Origin: Lachnospiraceae bacterium UBA3826
GTDB taxonomy: Bacteria; Bacillota; Clostridia; Lachnospirales; Lachnospiraceae
NCBI GenBank assembly: GCA_002393095.1
Contig: DGII01000027.1
Location: 1-14,914, forward strand
Length of the DNA stretch: 14,914 nt
Direction of reading: 5' to 3'
In this document: in pieces, positions 7,280 through 14,004 of the stretch
Numbering within the stretch: the first letter of the stretch is position 1
How the letters are laid out: the number at the start of each line of letters is the position of its first letter
Program-made: the position numbers and the translations under genes
Notes under the pieces: generated by a model
Databases searched by the model: none
What the model saw: the letters and a program-made list of their open reading frames with translations, nothing else
Told to the model about the DNA's origin: nothing

Positions 7280-8181
7280 AGATATGCTTTACAGGTCTGG
7301 GCTCTATAGCCAAGAGACACATCAATAATGTAAAAAAGCTGTATCCGGATGCAGAGATAGATATACTGCGTCACGGTAAAAGCAACTCATCTGACGTTGA
7401 ATACGGCAAAATGTGCTATTCATATGAGGAGCTTGCCGGCTCATATGATGCGATATTCATCACCAATCCGACCACCATGCATATGGATACTCTGTACAGG
7501 CTGACAGACAGATCGGATGCTTTCTTCATAGAAAAGCCGTTAAGACCTATGGGGGCAAGAGCTGAAGGACTGGATGATCTTCCGAAAGGCAAGACATACT
7601 ATGTTGCGTGTCCCATGCGTTATACGGCAATCGTCCGGTATCTTAAGAATAACATAGATCCTGACAAGGTATACGGCATGAGAGCAATGTCATCAAGCTA
7701 TCTGCCGGATTGGAGACCGGGAACCGACTACAGTAAGTGTTATTCAGCAAGAAGAGAGCTGGGCGGCGGTGTGGCGGCAGATCTTATACATGAATGGGAC
7801 TATATATCCTACCTCGTAGGGAAGCCGGATAAAGTGCACACGGTGGAGAGAAAGCTGTCGGAGCTTAATATAGATGTGGAGGATGTGGCATTATACATCG
7901 GTGAATATAAGGATAAGCTTGTGGAAGTGCATCTTGACTATTACGGAAGACAGACTTTGAGGGATCTGTATATATTCATGAAGGACGAGACCATATACTG
8001 TGATTTTGTTAAAAGCACCATCACCTATATGAAGGAAGGCAGGACGATCGAATATGATGAGAAGAGGGATGATTATCAGGTGGCAGAGCTAAGACACTTC
8101 TTCGATATAGCAGATGGCAGAGCCGATAATGATAATTCGGTATATGAGGCTGAGAGCCTGATGCGGCTGCTGGAGATATAG
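7276..8181 (+). CDS. Gfo/Idh/MocA family NAD(P)-dependent oxidoreductase
   Basis: 301 residues. The N-terminal Rossmann fold opens with GLGSIAKRH (7-15), the GxGxxA dinucleotide-binding turn. ITNPTTMH (62-69) and FIEKPL with E86-K87-P88 follow, the EKP motif whose Lys positions substrate. The C-terminal half has RELGGGVAADLIHEWDYISYL (within 160-180) with H172 and D175, matching the catalytic D/H region of this superfamily. Members oxidise or reduce hydroxyl groups on sugars, sugar acids or nucleotide sugars. It starts within the stop of the cytidylyltransferase (ATGA at 7276-7279). That suggests it modifies the same or a related sugar, as oxidoreductases of this type do in some nonulosonate and flagellin-glycan clusters. 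At 301 residues it is slightly short for the family (usually 330-390). Substrate and cofactor preference are not readable. Confidence 0.88.
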   Translation: MKICFTGLGSIAKRHINNVKKLYPDAEIDILRHGKSNSSDVEYGKMCYSYEELAGSYDAIFITNPTTMHMDTLYRLTDRSDAFFIEKPLRPMGARAEGLDDLPKGKTYYVACPMRYTAIVRYLKNNIDPDKVYGMRAMSSSYLPDWRPGTDYSKCYSARRELGGGVAADLIHEWDYISYLVGKPDKVHTVERKLSELNIDVEDVALYIGEYKDKLVEVHLDYYGRQTLRDLYIFMKDETIYCDFVKSTITYMKEGRTIEYDEKRDDYQVAELRHFFDIADGRADNDNSVYEAESLMRLLEI

Positions 8182-8182
8182 A

Positions 8183-9547
8183 GTGAACATACTTATAGTC
8201 AGGACTTTCGGGTCCAAGATAGACGCAACTTCATATAATGTTCAGGAGATCGGACTTGCCAAGGCATGGGTCAGGGCAGGCCATCAGGCAGATGTGGTGC
8301 TTTATGGTGGATTTGGCGATGACAGGACGGTGCTCATGCCGGTAGATGACACCGGTGTCATAAGATACGACGAGAGGCTGCTCGGAGAAGATGCTTATGT
8401 TGAGGAAGGCAAAGTGGACGGGGATGATCCTGACAGGTTCATCTCGGTGTATTATCTGTCGGGAGTAAGCATACTTAAGAACGGATTCTTCTTCTCCTTA
8501 CGGGAGCTTAGCAGGAACTACGACTACATACAGGTGCATGAGTACGACCAGATAACATCATGGCTGTACTATACCGACAGGCGGCTGCGAGATAAGGTGG
8601 TGATATACCACGGACCATATTATCATGAGTTTAACCGGGGCTATAATCTTAAGTGTAAGGTCTTCGACCATACCTTCCTTAAGCTTAAGAGCGCACCCTA
8701 TACCACCTGCTATACCAAGAGCACGGCGGCTGCGGAATTCTTAAAGGACAAGGGCTTTAGGAATGTCTATCCGGTAGGCGTGGGACTTGATACCGATGCA
8801 TGGGATGAGGTGCTTGAAAATGACGGTGCCGGAGCCACATCCGGGATAGCCGGAACCGAATTCGGCAAGGCTCTTAAGAAGGCTGATGCCATATTAAAGG
8901 CCGATGTGTCGAACTTACCCGGAACGATAGCGGATATGATATCCGGTGTAGAGCCGAAGGGAGAGACGGGCGCAAGAGAACAGAGGGCTGACCGCTTTTT
9001 CACATACATATATGTGGGTAAGATAGAGCCCAGACGCAACAGTATGTTCCTTGCGGATATCGCAGACAGGCTCTTAAGCGCACATGCCGATGTGAGATTC
9101 ATGGTAGTGGGTGACGGAGATGTGGAGTATAAGGGCAGATTCCTTGCCAAGCTGCGCAGATGGATAGATAAAGGCAGAGTGATATATGCATCTAAGGCGG
9201 CCCAGACTGAGATGCCTGTCATATACAGGATGGCGGACTGTATGCTGTTCCCGACAATATATGATATATACGGAATGGTGCTGGCGGAGGCTATATACTT
9301 CGGTCTTCCGGTCATAACCAGCGGTAACGGCGGCGCGGACATGCTCTACGAAGATGGTAAGAATGCAATAGTACTTAATGATATGACGCTTGGGACATGG
9401 ACGGAAGCGGCCGAGAGGATGTATGGTGATGTGGATATGCGTAATCGTATAAGGGTGGCGCTCTTAGAAGAAAAGGACAAGCTTAGCTGGGACAATGTGG
9501 TGAGGCGTATGCTTAAGACATGGCCTGGTCTTAAGAACAGGTCGTAA
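8183..9547 (+). CDS. Glycosyltransferase family 4 with long interdomain insert
   Basis: 454 residues, GT-B fold. The N-terminal domain (about 1-205) has HGPYYHEF (143-150) and TKSTAAAEFLKDKGF. The C-terminal domain begins at YVGKIEPRRN (277-286), followed by MVVGDGD (307-313) and the donor-binding helix DIYGMVLAEAIYFGLPVI (361-378). In place of the usual EX7E there is D361-x7-E369; the second Glu, which usually contacts the donor, is kept. Residues about 210-272 form a Gly/Ala/Lys-rich insert between the two domains that most GT4 enzymes lack. GTG 8183 is one base after the previous stop (TAG 8179-8181), with GGAG at 8172-8175 upstream. It probably adds one sugar of the surface glycan on the cytosolic side. 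The first 110 residues are more acidic than usual for GT4. Confidence 0.88.
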   Translation: MNILIVRTFGSKIDATSYNVQEIGLAKAWVRAGHQADVVLYGGFGDDRTVLMPVDDTGVIRYDERLLGEDAYVEEGKVDGDDPDRFISVYYLSGVSILKNGFFFSLRELSRNYDYIQVHEYDQITSWLYYTDRRLRDKVVIYHGPYYHEFNRGYNLKCKVFDHTFLKLKSAPYTTCYTKSTAAAEFLKDKGFRNVYPVGVGLDTDAWDEVLENDGAGATSGIAGTEFGKALKKADAILKADVSNLPGTIADMISGVEPKGETGAREQRADRFFTYIYVGKIEPRRNSMFLADIADRLLSAHADVRFMVVGDGDVEYKGRFLAKLRRWIDKGRVIYASKAAQTEMPVIYRMADCMLFPTIYDIYGMVLAEAIYFGLPVITSGNGGADMLYEDGKNAIVLNDMTLGTWTEAAERMYGDVDMRNRIRVALLEEKDKLSWDNVVRRMLKTWPGLKNRS

Positions 9548-9592
9548 GCTCAGGTCATTGATGATAATCCGGACAGATACCGGCTACAGACG

Positions 9593-9618
9593 GAGCAGAT
9601 CTAAAGAGCAGATCAAAA
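9593..9618 (+). repeat. 13-bp imperfect tandem direct repeat
   Basis: GAGCAGATCTAAA (9593-9605) is followed directly by GAGCAGATCAAAA (9606-9618), with 12 of 13 bases identical. It lies upstream of the HAD gene and could be a regulator site or a simple slippage duplication. Confidence 0.8.
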
Positions 9619-9660
9619 TGAACGGACAATAAGGATCGAAAAAGAATCCGGAATAACAAA

Positions 9661-9680
9661 AAGAGACAGGAAGAGACAGA
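9661..9680 (+). repeat. 10-bp tandem repeat containing the Shine-Dalgarno of the HAD gene
   Basis: AAGAGACAGG (9661-9670) and AAGAGACAGA (9671-9680) are adjacent and 9/10 identical. The first copy supplies the AGGAAGAG ribosome site ahead of ATG 9684. Change in copy number would shift or duplicate this site. Confidence 0.8.
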
Positions 9681-9683
9681 GAT

Positions 9684-10334
9684 ATGTGTAAAGACAACAA
9701 TAACAGAACAGCAAGGATCGACGGGATCATATTCGATGTAGACGGAACGATCTGGAATTCCACGCCCATAGTTGAGAAGGCATGGAATCATGCCCTGAAA
9801 GAGGCGGGGCATAAGGAACGTGTGACGGCTAAACGCCTTCAGGGACTCTTCGGACTTCCCATGGATGCCATTATCCGCGATATCCTTCCGGATGCCACGG
9901 AGGAAGAGAGGGAGAGATTCGCTCCATACTGCTACAGATATGAGCATGATTATCTTCAGGAGAACGGAGGGATCGTCTATGAGGGTTTTGGCAGGATGTT
10001 AGAAGAGCTTGATAAGAAGTATCCCTTGTACGTGGTGAGTAACTGTCAGGCGGGATATATCGAGCTTATGATGGAGAAGACGGGCTTTGGCAGATTCTTT
10101 AAGGACCATCTGTGCTTCGGTGACAACGATAAGCTTAAGGCTGAGAATATCCGCATAATCTGTGAGCGTAACGGCCTTAAGAATCCGGTGTATGTGGGCG
10201 ATACACAGATGGATGCGGATGCATGCAGGGAAGCAGGTGTTCCCATAGTATTCGCTTCCTATGGCTTCGGCACCGTGAAGGAGCCTGATTATGTGATAGA
10301 GACACCTATGGAGCTTGTTACGCTTTTTGACTGA
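9684..10334 (+). CDS. HAD-superfamily hydrolase, phosphoglycolate-phosphatase-like (subfamily IA)
   Basis: 216 residues, a full-length cytosolic HAD phosphatase. Motif I is FDVDGTIW with nucleophile D18 and acid/base D20; a helical cap (about 30-95) follows; motif II is VVSNCQ (S119); motif III Lys is K152 in DKLKAENI; motif IV is VGDTQMDADACREAG with D173 and D177. The pattern is that of Gph/PgmB-like enzymes acting on small phosphorylated metabolites. AGGAAGAG in the tandem repeat 9661-9680 precedes ATG 9684, and the frame is closed upstream by TAA at 9654-9656. The following membrane-protein gene starts 19 bases downstream. A sugar-phosphate substrate would fit the glycan neighbours, but HAD specificity cannot be predicted from these motifs, and 2-phosphoglycolate clean-up is the alternative. 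Confidence 0.9.
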   Translation: MCKDNNNRTARIDGIIFDVDGTIWNSTPIVEKAWNHALKEAGHKERVTAKRLQGLFGLPMDAIIRDILPDATEEERERFAPYCYRYEHDYLQENGGIVYEGFGRMLEELDKKYPLYVVSNCQAGYIELMMEKTGFGRFFKDHLCFGDNDKLKAENIRIICERNGLKNPVYVGDTQMDADACREAGVPIVFASYGFGTVKEPDYVIETPMELVTLFD

Positions 10335-10340
10335 CGATAC

Positions 10341-10344
10341 GGAG
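10341..10344 (+). promoter_or_regulatory. Shine-Dalgarno GGAG that selects the TTG start at 10354
   Basis: GGAG stands 9 bases before TTG 10354. The longest-frame start, TTG 10315, overlaps the HAD gene by 20 bases and has GGAG only one base away, which is too close to function. Confidence 0.65.
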
Positions 10345-10353
10345 TCCGGTGAT

Positions 10354-12417
10354 TTGAAGACATGGTTAAAACTTATAATTGCATATCTTATAACCTTTGC
10401 AGTATATAATATCGGCGGCTTCGGATCGTCGGATATCCTGATGGGTGTGCTGTTCGTCATAACCTATATATCGCTGACGAAGCACATGCTCCGGTCAAAG
10501 TTCTCCTTTAGCGGAAAAGCTGCGGCGACTATGACACCTGTATCATCTGAGATCGCTTCGGATGGCGGGACGGATCATGCTGCGACGGCTGCCTCGGGAG
10601 AAGCCCAAGGGAAGAACATTGAATTAAGGGAATTAAGAATAAGAAGGGCTGCAATTTCCGTATCGGTTATCTGGCTGATCTTGTATGTGATATACATGGG
10701 CGGAAGGATCAACAGGGATCTGGATAATCCGCTTTTCTCCGCATTCTATATATTACTCACAGCAGTGGGACTGTGTATCCTGCTGTATCACGCAATAAAG
10801 CTTATATTAGAAACGGTTCTTAACAGGTACACCCACGATGATACAGCTGATAAGGATGCATCGGAAGAGACTTTGGTATCCTCAGATAAGCCTGATTCGG
10901 ACAGATTCGAATGGAAAACTTGGCTTATATACACAGGCGTCATATTGCTGTGTATGATGCCCTTATTCCTGCTTAACTTTCCGGGTACAATGACGGTGGA
11001 TTCCTTCGATCAGCTTGAGCAGGCAAGAGGACTTGCACCCTACAGCGACCATCATCCTTGGGTTCATACTATGCTTATCAAGGCGCTGTATACTGCAGGT
11101 CTTGGGCTGACAGGCAGTGTGTATGGAGGTATAGCTGCATATACCATATTCCAGATGGTAGTGCTTGCCATGTCGGTGGCATATGCCATAGTGAGTGTGA
11201 CCGCTGATATTCGTGACGTAGGCATACAGGAAGAGTCTGAAGCAGTCCTAAGACACAAGCGCATAAGTGAGCTGAGTGTATCTGCCAAGGCACGCATTGC
11301 TATGAGTATGGGCTTTGTCTTATTCCCATATAATCTTGCGTATTCCATAACAATGTGGAAGGATGTGCTTTTTGCAGCGGCAGTACTTGTATTGACCGTG
11401 ACTGTATACAGGCTGTACTGTAACAGGCATACGGATATAGTGAGAGATACAGAGCATGGCGGCAGATCGGATGAACAGTCTTATGCTGTGATATGCGGCG
11501 GTTATGCAGGTGTGCGGGATATATCGTTGTGCATAATAAGCGGCCTTGGGATGTGCACCTTAAGGCATAACGGTCTGTATGCATATGTGATCACAATGGC
11601 GGTTATCCTAATATATGATATGACCACAGGACTTAAGACTAAGGCCGTTAGGAGAAGAAAGCTGATCGTACTTACATGCACTGTATTTACTTTAATACTG
11701 ACCGCCCTTATAAGGGGACCGGTTCAGAGAGCGAATAATGTGGAAGCGGGCGATTTTGCCCATAATATCCCCATACCGCTGCAGCAGATAGGAAGAGTCG
11801 TATATGACAGTTGTACACTTACGGATGATGAGTGGAGGATGCTTGAGAGGATCAATGATACACAGTTCATCAGAGAGGAGTATACGTCGGGCGGAGCCGA
11901 TCCCATGATGCAGTGGGTGGTATTCGGTGATGAAGAATATCTGCTTACGCATAAGAGTGAGTATGTGGCGCTGTGGCTTAAGCTTGGGCTTAAGTATCCT
12001 AAGGAATATCTAAGAGCTTATGTAGATCAGACCAAAGGCTATTATACGACAATGGCACCGGAGCAGACGGAATACTACGGGATACTGCCCAATGATGACG
12101 GGCTGGAGCCGAAGCCTGTGCTTGGTGCGCGCATAAGGATCAAGATCAATGAGATATGCGAGAAGCTTCATACCATGCTTCCGGTATATGGAATATTCTA
12201 CAGCATGGGTGCATGCTTTATGCTGCTTATACTTGGTGCGGCGGTTGTGATCCTGCAGGATGGGAAGACGGGCAGCAGGCTGCTTGCATATCTGCCGGTA
12301 GTAACTCTTACACTGACACTGCTTATCGCAACCCCATTATGTGCGGACTTAAGATATGCATATCCGCTGATGCTATGTATGCCGACACTTATATGCATTA
12401 CGCTGCGCTGCTATTAA
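10354..12417 (+). CDS. Large polytopic membrane protein, DUF6020-like (probable GT-C-type)
   Basis: About 687 residues from the chosen TTG start, which places the first TM helix directly at the N-terminus (KTWLKLIIAYLITF). Helix groups lie near 5-45, 100-155 and 190-208, with many more to the C-terminus. The most telling stretch is LLNFPGTMTVDSFDQLEQA (about 206-224) followed by YSDHHPWVHT (about 230-239), a conserved pattern I associate with the family catalogued as DUF6020 in Firmicutes. An Asp in a short extracytoplasmic loop after a TM helix is also what GT-C glycosyltransferases show, so polyprenyl-linked sugar transfer outside the membrane is possible. Two hydrophilic, low-complexity loops (about 52-95 and 157-187) look like lineage-specific inserts. 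Another soluble segment (about 470-600) contains QTKGYYTTMAPEQTEYYG. The longest frame would start at TTG 10315 and adds 13 residues with no usable ribosome site. Confidence 0.75.
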   Translation: MKTWLKLIIAYLITFAVYNIGGFGSSDILMGVLFVITYISLTKHMLRSKFSFSGKAAATMTPVSSEIASDGGTDHAATAASGEAQGKNIELRELRIRRAAISVSVIWLILYVIYMGGRINRDLDNPLFSAFYILLTAVGLCILLYHAIKLILETVLNRYTHDDTADKDASEETLVSSDKPDSDRFEWKTWLIYTGVILLCMMPLFLLNFPGTMTVDSFDQLEQARGLAPYSDHHPWVHTMLIKALYTAGLGLTGSVYGGIAAYTIFQMVVLAMSVAYAIVSVTADIRDVGIQEESEAVLRHKRISELSVSAKARIAMSMGFVLFPYNLAYSITMWKDVLFAAAVLVLTVTVYRLYCNRHTDIVRDTEHGGRSDEQSYAVICGGYAGVRDISLCIISGLGMCTLRHNGLYAYVITMAVILIYDMTTGLKTKAVRRRKLIVLTCTVFTLILTALIRGPVQRANNVEAGDFAHNIPIPLQQIGRVVYDSCTLTDDEWRMLERINDTQFIREEYTSGGADPMMQWVVFGDEEYLLTHKSEYVALWLKLGLKYPKEYLRAYVDQTKGYYTTMAPEQTEYYGILPNDDGLEPKPVLGARIRIKINEICEKLHTMLPVYGIFYSMGACFMLLILGAAVVILQDGKTGSRLLAYLPVVTLTLTLLIATPLCADLRYAYPLMLCMPTLICITLRCY

Positions 12418-12526
12418 TAAGATCATCAGGGAATTTATACTGTAATATTAAGCTGAAGAATACGGTATAGTTGCGGTTACTTTTAGTGCAATGCTTTGGA
12501 CGGTGCCATAATGAAGGATGTGGATC
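12418..12526 (+). other. Intergenic gap of 109 bases, end of the glycan block
   Basis: It separates the polytopic protein from the K+ channel. It contains an 8-bp stem (ATACTGTA 12437-12444 with TACGGTAT 12461-12468, one G-U pair) and a 16-base loop. No U-run follows directly, so it is not a convincing terminator. No clear sigma-70 promoter is visible. Confidence 0.5.
12514..12518 (+). promoter_or_regulatory. Shine-Dalgarno AAGGA that selects the ATG start at 12527
   Basis: AAGGA is 8 bases upstream of ATG 12527 and overlaps the earlier in-frame ATG 12518, which has no site of its own. The protein then starts MNYKKKIFDIIEIG. Confidence 0.7.
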
Positions 12527-13510
12527 ATGAATTATAAAAAGAAGATATTTGACATAATCGAGATCGGTAATAAGGATGATAAGCTAAGCATGACCTTTGA
12601 TGTGGTCATCGTGGTTACTATAGTGCTCAATCTCTTTGTTACGCTTGCAGACACCTTCAGTGAAATGGCGCGTTATAAGGGACTTCTGGATGCCATAGAG
12701 CTTATTACCATCATAATCTTCACCATCGAATATATCTTAAGAGTGTGGACCTCGGAGTATCTGTATAAGGAGAGATTTGAGAGAGATGCTTCCTTCACAA
12801 AGCTTAAGGCGGCGCTTATGTTCGTATTATCCTTCTACGGCATCATAGATCTGCTTACATTTCTGCCCTTTTATCTGCCTTTCATCTTTCCGTCAGGGGT
12901 GGTGGTATTCAGGCTCCTTAGAGTATTCAGGATATTCAGGCTTTTTAAGATCAATGCACAGTACGATGCCTTTAATGTCATCACAAGCGTGCTTAATGAT
13001 AAGAAGAATCAGATAATATCAAGCGTATGCCTTGTGCTGATCTTAATGGTAGCATCAAGCCTCGGTATGTACAGTCTTGAGCATGAAGCGCAGCCGGAGG
13101 TATTTAAGGATGCCTTCTCCGGTATGTGGTGGTCTGTATCGGCGCTTCTTACCGTGGGCTACGGTGATATATACCCCGTTACCACGGCAGGCAAGGTCTT
13201 AGGTATCATAACCGCATTCCTTGGAGTCGGGATGGTGGCTATCCCCACAGGTATCATAAGCGCAGGTTTCGTAGAACAGTATACCAGACTTAAGGTTACG
13301 GATAATTATATAAAGGATGACAGGATAAAGAGTGAGGTCATAGTCATAGGAGAGGGTCACAACTGGGCAGGACAGCAAATCTCAGAGATAGAACTGCCTA
13401 AAGGGAGCCTTGTGGTATCCATATTAAGGGATAGCGATACCATAATTCCGAGAGGTGAGACTATGGTGCATGCAGGAGATAAAGTGGTGCTTATCAGGAG
13501 CGGTTCGTGA
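12527..13510 (+). CDS. Voltage-gated-type K+ channel (6TM, TVGYGD filter) with C-terminal TrkA-C domain
   Basis: About 327 residues from the chosen start. S1 to S3 lie near 24-44, 55-73 and 95-118. S4 (about 126-142) has Arg/Lys at every third position: R129, R132, R135, R138 and K141, a canonical voltage sensor. S5 is about 163-182, followed by the pore helix and the selectivity filter TVGYGD (209-214), then S6 (about 222-248) ending SAGFVEQY. After a short linker, residues about 268-325 match a TrkA-C (RCK_C) ligand-binding domain: VIVIGEGHNWAGQQISEIELPKGSLVVSILRDSDTI is its core, read here as ordered motifs. No RCK_N Rossmann domain is present. The family passes K+ across the cytoplasmic membrane when depolarised; TrkA-C often binds a nucleotide or second messenger. 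It is flanked by gaps and is probably monocistronic, unrelated to the glycan genes. Confidence 0.93.
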   Translation: MNYKKKIFDIIEIGNKDDKLSMTFDVVIVVTIVLNLFVTLADTFSEMARYKGLLDAIELITIIIFTIEYILRVWTSEYLYKERFERDASFTKLKAALMFVLSFYGIIDLLTFLPFYLPFIFPSGVVVFRLLRVFRIFRLFKINAQYDAFNVITSVLNDKKNQIISSVCLVLILMVASSLGMYSLEHEAQPEVFKDAFSGMWWSVSALLTVGYGDIYPVTTAGKVLGIITAFLGVGMVAIPTGIISAGFVEQYTRLKVTDNYIKDDRIKSEVIVIGEGHNWAGQQISEIELPKGSLVVSILRDSDTIIPRGETMVHAGDKVVLIRSGS

Positions 13511-13530
13511 TACGTTTTGAGACGTTTTGA
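13511..13530 (+). repeat. 10-bp tandem repeat directly upstream of the promoter
   Basis: TACGTTTTGA (13511-13520) and GACGTTTTGA (13521-13530) are adjacent, with nine bases (ACGTTTTGA) identical. They end 3 bases before the -35 element. Spacing of one helical turn is what direct-repeat activator sites (OmpR-like) show. The regulator is unknown. Confidence 0.7.
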
Positions 13531-13533
13531 CTA

Positions 13534-13562
13534 TTGATAATCTAAATTGTTGGTGCTAGAAT
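13534..13562 (+). promoter_or_regulatory. Sigma-70-type promoter for the 13597-14579 pair
   Basis: -35 TTGATA (13534-13539, 5/6 match), a 17-base spacer, and -10 TAGAAT (13557-13562, 5/6 match) with an extended -10 TG at 13554-13555. Transcription would begin near 13569, giving a leader of about 28 bases to ATG 13597. Confidence 0.75.
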
Positions 13563-13596
13563 ATTAAAGATTTATAAAGTTGTCAGGAGACCATGT

Positions 13597-14004
13597 ATGA
13601 AATTCACCCCCTTATACGCAGGCGAATCAGATAACAGGCCGGATAAAGAGAAGACGGATGCACTGACAGTCCGTTATAAGGAGGGTCATGCCATAGGTCC
13701 TGTTACTGTTGCGGATGGCTGCATTTTTGTTAAAAAGGGCTTACGCAATTATTACATGGAATATGCTTCGGCCGAGAAGATATTCAGACGTGTGCGAAGG
13801 CTCCATGCCAATATATGCTGCGGAGACGGTGATATAGAGGTTGAGTATCTGGTGATACAGAAGGATGGAAGAGAGCTTATTGAGGTGACACTTCCGGGCA
13901 AGAAGGCAGCCAAGATGCTCATGGAAGAGATAAGGCAGGCGGCGCCCGGACTGGATACGGCAGCTCCGGCTAAGGCTTCGGAAGAAGAGGAAGATGCATC
14001 ATGA
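13597..14004 (+). CDS. Hypothetical protein, possible PH-like domain
   Basis: 135 residues, no signal peptide and no TM helix, so probably cytosolic. I do not recognise a named family with certainty. The body (about 22-118) reads as alternating short beta strands (ALTVRY, GPVTVADGCIFVKK, YYMEYA, NICCGDGDIEVEYLVIQ, ELIEVTLPG) followed by an amphipathic helix KAAKMLMEEIRQAA. That order resembles a PH-like barrel capped by a C-terminal helix; this is inference from the strand pattern only. A conserved-looking CCGDGD sits mid-domain (about 75-80). The tail is Ala/Glu-rich and disordered. AGGAG (13585-13589) stands 7 bases before ATG 13597; the nearby ATG 13593 runs out after 13 codons. Its stop overlaps the next start (ATGA at 14001-14004), so the two proteins are probably made together. 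The promoter at 13534-13562 drives both. Confidence 0.8.
   Translation: MKFTPLYAGESDNRPDKEKTDALTVRYKEGHAIGPVTVADGCIFVKKGLRNYYMEYASAEKIFRRVRRLHANICCGDGDIEVEYLVIQKDGRELIEVTLPGKKAAKMLMEEIRQAAPGLDTAAPAKASEEEEDAS

Larger units (their letters stand above)
9548..9683 (+). other. Intergenic gap of 136 bases with short tandem repeats
   Basis: The longest gap in the window. It ends the tightly packed run of glycan genes. It holds a CCGG-7-CCGG inverted motif (9569-9583), AATCCGGA twice (9566-9573 and 9645-9652), and two tandem duplications listed separately. I see no convincing sigma-70 promoter or Rho-independent terminator. A 23-codon frame (9561-9632) lies in it but has little support. Confidence 0.6.

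Noticed and set aside
8767..9342. Long minus-strand open frame (191 codons) opposite the GT4 gene
   Set aside because: It is Ser/Pro/Ala-rich with no recognisable motif and lies wholly antisense to a well-supported glycosyltransferase; a shadow of codon bias.
9561..9632. 23-codon open frame in the intergenic gap
   Set aside because: Weak ribosome site (AGGT 5 bases away), Arg/Lys-rich without features, and interrupted by the tandem repeat; not enough support for a gene.
12437..12468. Possible terminator hairpin after the DUF6020-like gene
   Set aside because: An 8-bp AT-rich stem with a 16-base loop and no U-run directly downstream; too weak to call a terminator.
12156..12470. Plus-strand frame of 104 codons over the end of the DUF6020-like gene
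   Set aside because: Out of frame with a supported gene for most of its length, Cys/Trp/Tyr-rich, no ribosome site; a shadow frame.
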